A stretch of 5,725 nt of DNA from Pseudofrankia asymbiotica (GCF_001983105.1 NZ_MOMC01000032.1:114395-120119); one strand, 5' to 3'. Positions 1 through 5,687 are shown, counted from the stretch's first letter. The notes: generated from the sequence alone by a model not told the origin. Made by a program: numbers and translations.

Positions 1-1
1 G

Positions 2-295
2 CACGGCACGGCGGCGCCCGACGACGACCAGGCCGAGTCGGCGGCGATGCTGCGGACCGTCGCCCGGGTCTACGCCGAGGCGCTGGGAGCCGCGCCGGGC
101 GTGACCGCCCAGGGACGGCCGGCTCTGGGCCTGCTCCCACCGGTCACGACGCCCCAGGCGAGCGGGTCCGTCGGCTCGGCTGAGGCTGTCAGAGCGTCCG
201 AGGCGTCCGAGGGGTCGGAAGCGCCCGGGGCGCCCGGGGCTGTGGGGAGTACCGGGGCCGCTGGGAGCGTGGGGTCCGCCGGGGTGACCGGATGA
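2..295 (+). CDS. C-terminal end of an unidentified protein with a low-complexity tail (5' partial)
   Basis: The reading frame is open from the left edge and ends at TGA 293-295, so the start lies outside the window. About 97 residues are visible. The first half looks like the end of a folded domain: an acidic DDDQAES stretch, a helix-like segment around MLRTVARVYAEALG, then a proline-rich turn (GLLPPVTTPQ). From about base 167 the chain becomes Gly/Ala/Ser/Glu-rich and, from base 194, strictly periodic in groups of three residues, ending in eight consecutive X-Y-Gly triplets. The stop overlaps the next start as ATGA (292-295), so this gene and the 598-residue protein are translationally coupled and probably one operon. 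I see no catalytic motif in the visible part and do not recognise the family. That it is a real gene is supported by GC-ending codons and the coupled junction. Confidence 0.72.
   Translation, partial: HGTAAPDDDQAESAAMLRTVARVYAEALGAAPGVTAQGRPALGLLPPVTTPQASGSVGSAEAVRASEASEGSEAPGAPGAVGSTGAAGSVGSAGVTG
194..292 (+). repeat. 9-bp-period coding repeat giving a collagen-like Gly-X-Y tail
   Basis: Bases 194-238 are five in-frame 9-bp units: GCGTCCGAG twice (exact), a diverged GGGTCGGAA, then GCGCCCGGG twice (exact). They encode ASE, ASE, GSE, APG, APG. The three-residue period continues without exact DNA repetition to base 292 (AVG, STG, AAG, SVG, SAG, VTG), so glycine is every third residue for the last eight triplets. 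The exact duplications suggest growth by slippage or unequal exchange. The later triplets keep the protein period although the DNA has diverged. Confidence 0.75.
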
Positions 296-2088
296 GCGTG
301 ATCGGCGCGTATGCGCGGGCGCTGGCGGTCCAGACGGGGTTCGCCCAGCCGGTCGCGTCGGTGCGGCACGTCCATCTCGCCCGGGCGCCGATGGTGCTGG
401 TGCCGCTGACGATGGCCGGCGAGGCGAACGCGCCGCTCGCGGCCATGGTCGGCACCGACGAGTCCGACGCGACGCTGCTCGTCGTTCCTCAGCCGCGCGA
501 CCGCGACCTGCGGTTCGCCTTCGCCGGCCTGCTGGGGGATCTCCTCCTCGGCCACGTCGAGCGGTGCGCGGCCGCCGGCAGCGAGCCGGTGAAGCCGCCG
601 AGGACACCGAAGCCGCCCGCCGACGGGCCCGCGCCGAGCGGCAGCGGCGGCGCGGCCGTTCCGGCCGTCGGGGCCGTTCTGGCTGGTCCCGCTGGCGTGG
701 CCAGCGCGGTCCGCGCCAGCGACGGGGACCTGCGGGCCGACGAGGACGCGCTGGCGGCGGCGGAGGCCGCCCGGCCGGAGCGGTTCCTCGTCGCGCCGCA
801 GGTGCTGGTGCCCAACCGGGCCGGGGTCGAGTTCGCGCGGCTGTTCGGCCGGTCGACACGGTTTCGCTCGACGGTGGGGGAGTACGCCGTTCCGGCCGGG
901 GTGCCGCTGCTGGGCCGGTGGCTCACCTTTCTCGCCCAGCGCGCCGAGCATCCTGGCTCGTCGGCCCTGGTGGCGATGACGGAGGCGCTCACGTTGCACT
1001 GGGCGACCGGGCAGAGCGCGCTGGAGGACGCGAACCTGGCCGCGCTGATGGCCTGGATCGAGCCGCCGGCCGACCTGTCCGGCCCCGAGGCCGCCCGGCT
1101 GGCCGAGGACCCGCTGGCCTGGCCACCGGCCGGCCCGACGACCGACCCCCAGTTCGACAACCGGGTGCTCGCCCCTGCCATCGCGGCGTACGGCGAGGCG
1201 GTCGCGCAGCTGCGCGCGCTCGCGGAGGCGGCCGGAGCCCCCGACCCGTTCGCCGCGGGTCCCGACGTCATCGACAGCCGCGGCCGTAGCCGCCTCGAGA
1301 CCGCGCCGGCGTGGCCGTGGGCGCCCGGCGCGGCCGTGGAGCCGTGGCTGCGCGCCCGGGACGAGATCGCGCGAGTGGTGCGCGGGCAGGTCGAGCCGAC
1401 GTGGCGGCTCATGTGGCGGGCCGTCCGGCGGCTGCGCGAGCTGCCGGAGGCGGCCTCCGTGCCGCGGCGCTGGGAACGGGACCGGGCACGGTTCAGCTCG
1501 TACTACGCCTACCTGCGGGACGAGGACGGCGGACTGCCGCAGGCGCGCCGCGACGGCGCGGTGGCCGCGGCCCGCCGGCTCGCCGTCCTGGAGCGCGAGC
1601 TCGCCACCTACGAGGCTGACCGGGCCTTCGACGACCCGCTGGTGTTCGCGAACCACCGGGTGACCGGCGAGGCGTTCGTGGGCACCGTGATCGCGGCCGA
1701 ACGGGACCGCCGGATCGCGAACGAGCGCGGAACGCTCGTCACCAGGCCCGTCGTCGAGGTCCTCACGGGGGACCCGGTCCGGCTCGCGATCGGCACGAAG
1801 GTCTGCTCACCCGCGCGGGCCAGCCAGGTCGGGGTGGTCACGTCGCTGGAGCCGGTGGCGGGCGGGCTGTCGGTGTCGCTGGAGCTCAGCGGCGGGATGG
1901 GCCGCGCCAAGGTGCCGCCGCCGGGCAGCGTCCCCGAGGTGGGCGAGGCGATCAGTTACACCAGTGTGCTGCCGGACGGCGCGTTCTCCGCCGCGCTGCC
2001 CGCTCCCGAGGACACTCCGTGGACCCACGGCGGCCCGCCGGCCTCCTACGAGCCCACCGACGACGACGTCAGGGAGGCCTGGACATGA
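292..2088 (+). CDS. 598-residue protein of unknown function, coupled to a helicase gene
   Basis: I do not recognise a family. Seen in the sequence: residues 1-93 look like a compact alpha/beta domain (hydrophobic strands around MVLVPL and ATLLVV, helix near FAFAGLLGDLLLGHVE). Residues 94-145 are a Pro/Ala/Gly-rich linker. Residues 160-320 are mostly helical. Residues 345-480 are strongly charged and helical, rich in Arg/Glu/Trp, and could be a long stalk or nucleic-acid contact. Residues 485-565 alternate short hydrophobic strands and turns and look like a small beta barrel. The end is acidic (PTDDDVREAW). No Walker motif, signal peptide or membrane segment is visible, so it is probably cytoplasmic. 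ATG 292 was chosen because it overlaps the upstream TGA and has GGGGTGA-like pairing (from 281) just upstream; GTG 298 is an alternative. The stop overlaps the helicase start by ATGA. By inference it is a partner or specificity subunit of the helicase. Confidence 0.88.
   Translation: MSVIGAYARALAVQTGFAQPVASVRHVHLARAPMVLVPLTMAGEANAPLAAMVGTDESDATLLVVPQPRDRDLRFAFAGLLGDLLLGHVERCAAAGSEPVKPPRTPKPPADGPAPSGSGGAAVPAVGAVLAGPAGVASAVRASDGDLRADEDALAAAEAARPERFLVAPQVLVPNRAGVEFARLFGRSTRFRSTVGEYAVPAGVPLLGRWLTFLAQRAEHPGSSALVAMTEALTLHWATGQSALEDANLAALMAWIEPPADLSGPEAARLAEDPLAWPPAGPTTDPQFDNRVLAPAIAAYGEAVAQLRALAEAAGAPDPFAAGPDVIDSRGRSRLETAPAWPWAPGAAVEPWLRARDEIARVVRGQVEPTWRLMWRAVRRLRELPEAASVPRRWERDRARFSSYYAYLRDEDGGLPQARRDGAVAAARRLAVLERELATYEADRAFDDPLVFANHRVTGEAFVGTVIAAERDRRIANERGTLVTRPVVEVLTGDPVRLAIGTKVCSPARASQVGVVTSLEPVAGGLSVSLELSGGMGRAKVPPPGSVPEVGEAISYTSVLPDGAFSAALPAPEDTPWTHGGPPASYEPTDDDVREAWT
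2072..2077 (+). promoter_or_regulatory. Ribosome binding site deciding the helicase start
   Basis: GGGAGG lies seven bases before ATG 2085, inside the last codons of the preceding gene. It supports ATG 2085 over the in-frame GTG at 2019, which would overlap the upstream gene by 70 bases. Confidence 0.7.
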
Positions 2089-3527
2089 GCCGGGCTCCCC
2101 ACGACTCGTCAGGGATCCCTGGGCTGGAGGCCACCGAGGCACCCGGGGTCCTTGCCGCGCGGGTCACCGACGCGATCCTGGCGGATCTGCGGTCGGAGCG
2201 GCACCGGGGAGTCGTCGTCGACTCGCCACCGGGCGCGGGCAAGTCGACGCTGGTGGTGCGGGCGGCGGTCGAGTTCGCACTCGCCGACGAGTCGCTGATG
2301 ATCGTCGCGCAGACGAACGAGCAGGTCGACGACCTGGTCGAGCGGCTCGCCGCCGAGCTCGCCGACAGGGCGCCCGACGCACGGGTCGGCCGGCTCGGCC
2401 GCGCCGGCTACATCCCGCCGCCGCGGATCGACGGACGGCCGAACGTCACCGTCGGCAGTGATCTGCGGACGATGGGGGATCCGCACGTCGTCGTCGCGAC
2501 CGCGGCCAAGTGGGCCTATGTGAAGGACCGGGCCTGGCGGTGGGCGATCGTCGACGAGGCCTACCAGATGCGCTCGGACGCGCTGCTGGCGATCGCGAGG
2601 CTGTTCGAACAGGCGCTGTTCGTCGGCGACCCCGGCCAGCTCGACCCGTTCTCGACTGTCGACAACGACCGCTGGCGCGGCCTGACCTGGGACCCGATGC
2701 GCAGCGCCGTCGCCGTCCTGCTGCGCAGCAACCCTGAGCTGCCGGTGCACCGGCTGCCGGTGTCGTGGCGGCTGCCGCGCAGCGCCGAAAGGGTCGTCGC
2801 CGACGCGTTCTACCCGTTCACCGGCTTCCGGACCGGCAACGGCCCCGGCGACCGTCTCCTCACCTTCACCGGCGCGTCCGATCCGAGCATCGCGGCTGGT
2901 GCGGGCCCTGCCCGCCTTGTCGGCTCGAACGTGGCGCGGGGCGGCACCCCGGCCGGAGCCGTCGACGACGTGCTGGACGTGGCGGCGGCGACCGGATGGG
3001 GGCTGCTGGAACTGCCCGCCCGGCACACCCCACGGACCGACGCCGAAGCGGTGCGCGCCGTCGCCGACGTCGCCCGCCGGCTGGTCGCCCGCGGCGCCGT
3101 GGCCCGCTCGCTCGACCGGGGCGGCGAGGAGCACCCGGTGACGGCCGGTCGGATCGCGATCGGCACGGCCCACCGTGACCAGGCGATGGCGGTCCGTGGC
3201 GCGCTCGGCGACGACCTCCCGGGCGTCGTCGTCGACACCGCCAACCGGCTGCAGGGCCGGGAGTACGACGTGACGATCGTGCTGCACCCCCTGTCGGGCC
3301 GCCGGGACGCGACGGCGTTCCATCTGGAGGCCGGCAGGCTGTGTGTGCTGGCGTCGCGGCATCGGCAGGCGTGCGTCGTCGTCGCCCGCGCCGGCATCCG
3401 GGACCTGCTCGACACCCACCCGTCCGGCGGGCCCGTGCACCTGCACGAGCCGGTCCGCTTCCCCGACGGCTGGGCCGCCAACCAGACCGTGCTGGCCCAG
3501 CTGGAGCGCCACGCGGTCCGGCTGTGA
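2085..3527 (+). CDS. Superfamily 1 helicase/ATPase, compact form (480 residues)
   Basis: Predicted to hydrolyse ATP and move along or unwind DNA or RNA in the cytoplasm. Motifs in order: Walker A SPPGAGKST at 47-55 (Lys53); Ia-like IVAQTNEQ at 73-80; a VVVATAAKW strand at 136-143; Walker B IVDEAY at 155-160 (Asp157, Glu158); motif III VGDPGQLDP at 180-188 with Gln185; motif IV SWRLP at 227-231 with Arg229; motif V around VVDTANRLQGREYD, 382-395; motif VI LASRHR at 422-427 supplying the probable arginine finger. The spacing and the motif III and V wording fit the Upf1/Dna2/RecD-like side of SF1 rather than UvrD/Rep. It is shorter than most full helicases: only about 80 residues separate Walker A from Walker B, with no nuclease or zinc domain. 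Residues 245-350 between motifs IV and V are poorly conserved-looking and Gly/Ala-rich. ATG 2085 overlaps the preceding TGA and has a good Shine-Dalgarno. The SF1 ATPase assignment is firm; polarity, substrate and pathway are unknown. Confidence 0.9.
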   Translation: MSRAPHDSSGIPGLEATEAPGVLAARVTDAILADLRSERHRGVVVDSPPGAGKSTLVVRAAVEFALADESLMIVAQTNEQVDDLVERLAAELADRAPDARVGRLGRAGYIPPPRIDGRPNVTVGSDLRTMGDPHVVVATAAKWAYVKDRAWRWAIVDEAYQMRSDALLAIARLFEQALFVGDPGQLDPFSTVDNDRWRGLTWDPMRSAVAVLLRSNPELPVHRLPVSWRLPRSAERVVADAFYPFTGFRTGNGPGDRLLTFTGASDPSIAAGAGPARLVGSNVARGGTPAGAVDDVLDVAAATGWGLLELPARHTPRTDAEAVRAVADVARRLVARGAVARSLDRGGEEHPVTAGRIAIGTAHRDQAMAVRGALGDDLPGVVVDTANRLQGREYDVTIVLHPLSGRRDATAFHLEAGRLCVLASRHRQACVVVARAGIRDLLDTHPSGGPVHLHEPVRFPDGWAANQTVLAQLERHAVRL

Positions 3528-3610
3528 CCGTGGCGGGTGTGGCCGGCGGCGTCGATCACCGACGTGCCGGACATCGCACGACGAACACCTCCGCGCGGCG
3601 TGGCGCTGGG

Positions 3611-3616
3611 TAGGGT
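3611..3616 (+). promoter_or_regulatory. Possible -10 element (TAGGGT) for the ABC ATPase gene
   Basis: TAGGGT fits the actinomycete TANNNT -10 pattern and lies in the 127-base gap after the helicase stop, 38 bases before ATG 3655. No good -35 box is visible at the expected distance. Read-through from the helicase operon remains possible because I see no terminator between the two genes. Confidence 0.35.
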
Positions 3617-3640
3617 CGGCGGTCGGGGAGGCGGCGAGGC

Positions 3641-3646
3641 GGAGGG
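3641..3646 (+). promoter_or_regulatory. Ribosome binding site of the ABC ATPase gene
   Basis: GGAGGG sits eight bases before ATG 3655. The open frame runs back to 3343 within the helicase gene, but that part reads as out-of-frame Arg/Ala/Pro-rich sequence. This site therefore fixes the start at 3655. Confidence 0.65.
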
Positions 3647-3654
3647 CGGCGGCG

Positions 3655-4503
3655 ATGCTGGCCGAGACGGGCGCGGCGCCGGTGGAGGTGCTGCGGGCCG
3701 AGAGCGTCGACCTGGTGCGGGGCGGGCGGTACCTGCTGCGCGAGGTCGACCTGACCGTACGGGCCGGGGAGCACTGGACGCTGCTCGGGCCGAACGGAGC
3801 GGGCAAGAGCACCCTGCTCGGCCTGCTCGGCGCCGTGACCCACCCGACGCGGGGCACCGTGCGGGTGCTGGGTCGCCAGCTCGGCAAGGTCGACGTCCGG
3901 ACGCTGCGTGCCGACATCGGGCATGTCAATCCGCGCCACCCCCTGCTGTCGCCGCTGACCGTGCGCCAGGTCGTCCTCACCGGCGCGACCAGCACGATCG
4001 ACCTCGTTCCCCGCTGGACGCCGTCCGCCGAGCAGGAGCGCGACGCGGACGAGCTGATCGACCTGCTCGGCATCGACGGCATCCGCGCGGCGCGCTGGCC
4101 GGAGCTCTCCCAGGGCGAACGCGGCCGGGCGCTGATCGCCCGCGCGCTGATGCCCCGGCCCCGGCTGCTGCTTCTCGACGAGCCGACGACCGGCCTGGAC
4201 GTGGCCGCCCGTGAGCAGCTGCTCACGGGGCTCGACGAGCTGCGCGCCGAGCATCCCGACCTCGCGAGCGTTCTCGTCACCCACCACCTCGAGGAGATCC
4301 CGGCGAGCTCCACGCACGCCCTGCTGCTGCGGGAAGGGGAGGTGGTCGCCGCCGGTGACATCGAGGAGGTGCTGACCACCGACCGGGTGAGCGCCTGCTT
4401 CGACCACCCGATCCGGGTCGCGCGCCTCGACGGCCGCTTCGTCGCCCGTGCCCAGCCCGGCCGCTCTCTCACGGACCGCCGCTCCCGCCCCGCGGACCTC
4501 TGA
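3655..4503 (+). CDS. Stand-alone ABC transporter-type ATPase, ModF/YlmA-like (282 residues)
   Basis: A single nucleotide-binding domain. Visible parts: aromatic A-loop Tyr26; Walker A GPNGAGKST at 45-53; signature LSQGER at 152-157; Walker B LLLLDEP at 172-178 (Asp176, catalytic Glu177); D-loop GLD at 181-183; H-loop in VTHHLEEIP, His211. The THHxEEIP segment followed by THALLLREGEVVAAG is characteristic of the ModF/YlmA branch of ABC ATPases, often annotated as molybdenum or iron-complex transport ATP-binding proteins. The Q-loop region reads IGHVNPRH, with Pro94 at the place where most importer ATPases have Gln. No permease or binding-protein gene is adjacent, so it either pairs with a permease elsewhere or has a non-transport role; the substrate cannot be stated. 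The last 20 residues form an Arg/Ser-rich tail. It follows the helicase gene in the same direction with a 127-base gap and faces a small convergent gene. The ABC ATPase call is firm, the subfamily fairly good. Confidence 0.9.
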   Translation: MLAETGAAPVEVLRAESVDLVRGGRYLLREVDLTVRAGEHWTLLGPNGAGKSTLLGLLGAVTHPTRGTVRVLGRQLGKVDVRTLRADIGHVNPRHPLLSPLTVRQVVLTGATSTIDLVPRWTPSAEQERDADELIDLLGIDGIRAARWPELSQGERGRALIARALMPRPRLLLLDEPTTGLDVAAREQLLTGLDELRAEHPDLASVLVTHHLEEIPASSTHALLLREGEVVAAGDIEEVLTTDRVSACFDHPIRVARLDGRFVARAQPGRSLTDRRSRPADL

Positions 4504-4582
4504 GGGACCTCCCCGCAGGAGCCCCGCGGGCGTCCGTGCCAGGGGCGGGCATGTGCCAGGGGCAGAGACGGCGCCAACTGGG
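4504..4582. other. Convergent intergenic spacer without a clear terminator
   Basis: This spacer lies between the ABC ATPase stop and the stop of the minus-strand small gene. It contains short GC-rich pairing options (CTCC/GGAG at 4509-4521; GCCCC/GGGGC at 4521-4546) and an 11-bp direct repeat GTGCCAGGGGC at 4536-4546 and 4553-4563. No T-run follows on either strand, so a standard intrinsic terminator is not supported. Confidence 0.4.
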
Positions 4583-4816
4583 TCAACTGGTGGGACCGCA
4601 CGCGCGTGCGGGGACTTCCGCGGCCGGCCCGGGCGCCACCGCCCGCGCGGCCGCCGGCTGGGCAGCGGGGGCCGCGGGAACCGGCGCGGCACAGGTGCGG
4701 TAGGACGGAGCGCCGACGCCGGCGCAGGCCGCCCAGGTCAGGAGACAGCCGGCGGCGACGGCGACCAGCCAGAGCAGCTGCGTGCCGCCTGGCTCACGGG
4801 CACGGTCACTGGTCAT
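4583..4816 (-). CDS. Small single-pass membrane protein, 77 residues, function unknown
   Basis: Residues 1-13 are polar (MTSDRAREPGG), 14-36 form one hydrophobic segment (LLWLVAVAAGCLLTWAACAG) long enough to cross the membrane, and the rest is an Ala/Pro-rich tail. There are four cysteines: Cys24 and Cys31 in the hydrophobic part, Cys42 and Cys73 in the tail. Neither membrane cysteine has a good lipobox, since Leu is missing at -3, so a lipoprotein is unlikely but not excluded. ATG at 4816 was chosen because GAGGAG lies five bases before it; the in-frame ATG at 4942 would add 42 Pro/Arg-rich residues with no structure. The gene is convergent with the ABC ATPase and has no visible partner. I do not recognise the family; small Ala/Pro-tailed membrane proteins are common and diverse in actinomycetes. 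Confidence 0.6.
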   Translation of the reverse strand: MTSDRAREPGGTQLLWLVAVAAGCLLTWAACAGVGAPSYRTCAAPVPAAPAAQPAAARAVAPGPAAEVPARACGPTS

Positions 4817-4821
4817 CGCGG

Positions 4822-4827
4822 CTCCTC
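4822..4827 (-). promoter_or_regulatory. Ribosome binding site of the small membrane protein
   Basis: Reads GAGGAG on the minus strand, five bases before the start codon at 4816. This is the main evidence that the short gene is real and that it starts there. Confidence 0.6.
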
Positions 4828-5104
4828 GGAGACTGGTTGGGACGTGGCGGGTGGGGGCCGCCGAGCGGGCCGTGGGCGGCCCCCTCGACGCTGGGTGGGT
4901 ACGGGTGCGGACGCCGGGTGTGTCAGGTGGCGACGGAGACACGGATCGCCGTCAGCGCGATGACGGGTCGGAGCGGGCAGGGAAAGCCGTTGAATGAAGC
5001 CGGAATCGGGCCGTGACGCGGTATCTGGGCGATGGGAACGGCCTCGGCGGTGCGGGGCCACGGTGCGCCGTGTGAACGGCGGAACGCCAGGTACTGGGAA
5101 TGGT

Positions 5105-5168
5105 GCGCCTGACAGCCGTCGCGTCCGACGGCCGTCGCGCTGGACGAATATCTCGCTGGACAAACATC
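5105..5168. repeat. Four tandem 16-bp degenerate repeats
   Basis: Four adjacent 16-base units start at 5105, 5121, 5137 and 5153 with consensus KCGYYBGACRRMYRTC. Positions 2-3 (CG), 7-9 (GAC) and 15-16 (TC) are identical in all four. Units 1 and 2 match at 13 of 16 bases, as do units 3 and 4, so the array looks like two diverged pairs. The next 16 bases (from 5169) retain only the start of the unit. A 16-base period is not a multiple of three, so the repeat is not a coding repeat. Confidence 0.55.
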
Positions 5169-5272
5169 GCGCCCCACCAGGCCGCCGGTCGTCACGTGCC
5201 CGCCCTGAGCGCGGTGTGGAGGCGACGATAGCCGGGGCCGGGGAAACCGGCAAATGGCCGCGCGAAGGCGGT

Positions 5273-5289
5273 GTTTGCCCGTGGGAAAC
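5273..5289. repeat. Palindrome GTTTG-N7-GAAAC
   Basis: The 17-base GTTTGCCCGTGGGAAAC pairs GTTT with AAAC and CC with GG around a CGT centre, with one G-G mismatch. Flanking GCGG and CGC extend the symmetry with a two-base bulge. It could be a protein-binding dyad or a small hairpin. Confidence 0.35.
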
Positions 5290-5578
5290 CGCGCTGACCA
5301 CGCCGGATGGATGGGTAGAGCCACCGGATCGAGGGTTCGGTGACGGTACGTCGTGCCGCGACGCGGTCGGCGTCGGGCGGCAGGCCGCGCGACCCGCCGG
5401 GTGCCCGATCGGGTAGGTGTCCACTCTGCGGGGCCCGGCCATGGCGGCGCCCGCGTCCGTCGGCGGGGACGGTGAGTCGGGGAGGACACCGCTGGTCGGT
5501 CGTGCCACGGCGGGGCTGGTCAGGTGTGTTGTCTTCGTCACCGTCGGCAGGACCAAGGGCATGAGCGGACGGTCGATA

Positions 5579-5593
5579 CGTTTGAATGAAACG
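5579..5593. repeat. Palindrome CGTTT-N5-AAACG in an AT-rich patch
   Basis: CGTTTGAATGAAACG has perfect five-base arms around GAATG and lies 95 bases before the probable start at 5688. This is a likely place for an operator acting on that gene. It shares the GTTTG and GAAAC arm words with the palindrome at 5273. Confidence 0.4.
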
Positions 5594-5617
5594 CAGAGTT
5601 ATTGATCTATGACCTTG

Positions 5618-5623
5618 TGTAAT
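5618..5623 (+). promoter_or_regulatory. Possible -10 element (TGTAAT) for the gene at 5688
   Basis: TGTAAT matches the TATAAT consensus at five of six bases, within the only clearly AT-rich patch of the window. It would give an untranslated leader of roughly 58 bases. No good -35 hexamer lies 16-18 bases upstream, so support is partial. GATACT at 5656-5661 is a weaker alternative. Confidence 0.3.
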
Positions 5624-5644
5624 CGTCGTACGGGTGGTTCCCTC

Positions 5645-5680
5645 GATCGGCGCGCGATACTTGGTTGGCGCGCTCCGATC
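5645..5680. repeat. Imperfect inverted repeat just before the 5688 start
   Basis: GATCGGCGCGC (5645-5655) can pair with GCGCGCTCCGATC (5668-5680), leaving two unpaired bases and a 12-base loop. In RNA this would be a strong hairpin ending seven bases before the start codon, able to hide or shape the initiation site. In DNA it could be an operator overlapping a GATACT -10 alternative. Confidence 0.4.
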
Positions 5681-5687
5681 CGGCACG

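Larger units (their letters stand above)
4817..5687. other. Long stretch without a convincing gene, repeat-rich
   Basis: Most of this 871-base region lacks the strong third-position GC bias of the genes. In sample lines between 4981 and 5340 I counted GC by codon column and found no consistent peak. Only about 5401-5580 shows one column (positions equal to 1 modulo 3) near 85% GC against 63-67% in the other two, which leaves a small gene there possible. Overall GC is lower than in the genes, falling to about half near 5570-5630. The region holds the 16-bp tandem repeat, two GTTTG/GAAAC palindromes, a 9-bp direct repeat GGGAAACCG (5241-5249 and 5283-5291) and the shared word TTGAATGAA (4990-4998 and 5582-5590). 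No tRNA, rRNA or recognised riboswitch was seen. It probably includes the leader of the gene starting near 5688. Confidence 0.55.

Noticed and set aside
70..1656. Long minus-strand open frame (528 residues) opposite the first two genes
   Set aside because: Composition is Arg/Pro/Gly/His-rich without motifs, and it lies antisense to better supported coupled genes. Long antisense frames are expected at this GC content.
2019..2084. Earlier GTG start for the helicase
   Set aside because: It would overlap the preceding gene by 70 bases and lacks a better ribosome site than the GGGAGG before ATG 2085.
3343..3654. Upstream extension of the ABC ATPase frame
   Set aside because: The added 104 residues are the helicase gene read in another frame and lack ABC family sequence. 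ATG 3655 has its own ribosome site.
4536..4563. 11-bp direct repeat GTGCCAGGGGC as an attachment site or insertion scar
   Set aside because: The copies are only 17 bases apart with no mobile element between or beside them; more likely local duplication or chance.
2109..4601. Very long minus-strand open frame (830 residues)
   Set aside because: It is antisense to the motif-proven helicase and ABC ATPase, crosses their intergenic gap and has no recognisable domain; a GC-driven shadow.
4896..4926. Minus-strand CTGACA and TACCCA as a promoter for the small membrane protein
   Set aside because: The spacer is 19 bases and the -10 match is poor; not distinguishable from chance.
5105..5168. CRISPR array
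   Set aside because: Units are only 16 bases, directly adjacent with no spacers, and there are no cas genes in the window.
4813..5562. Minus-strand open frame of 249 residues over the gene-free region
   Set aside because: Pro/Arg/Ser-rich with no motifs. Codon-position GC bias is absent over most of its length, and the tandem repeat crosses it out of frame. Only its first part shares the periodicity noted at 5401-5580.
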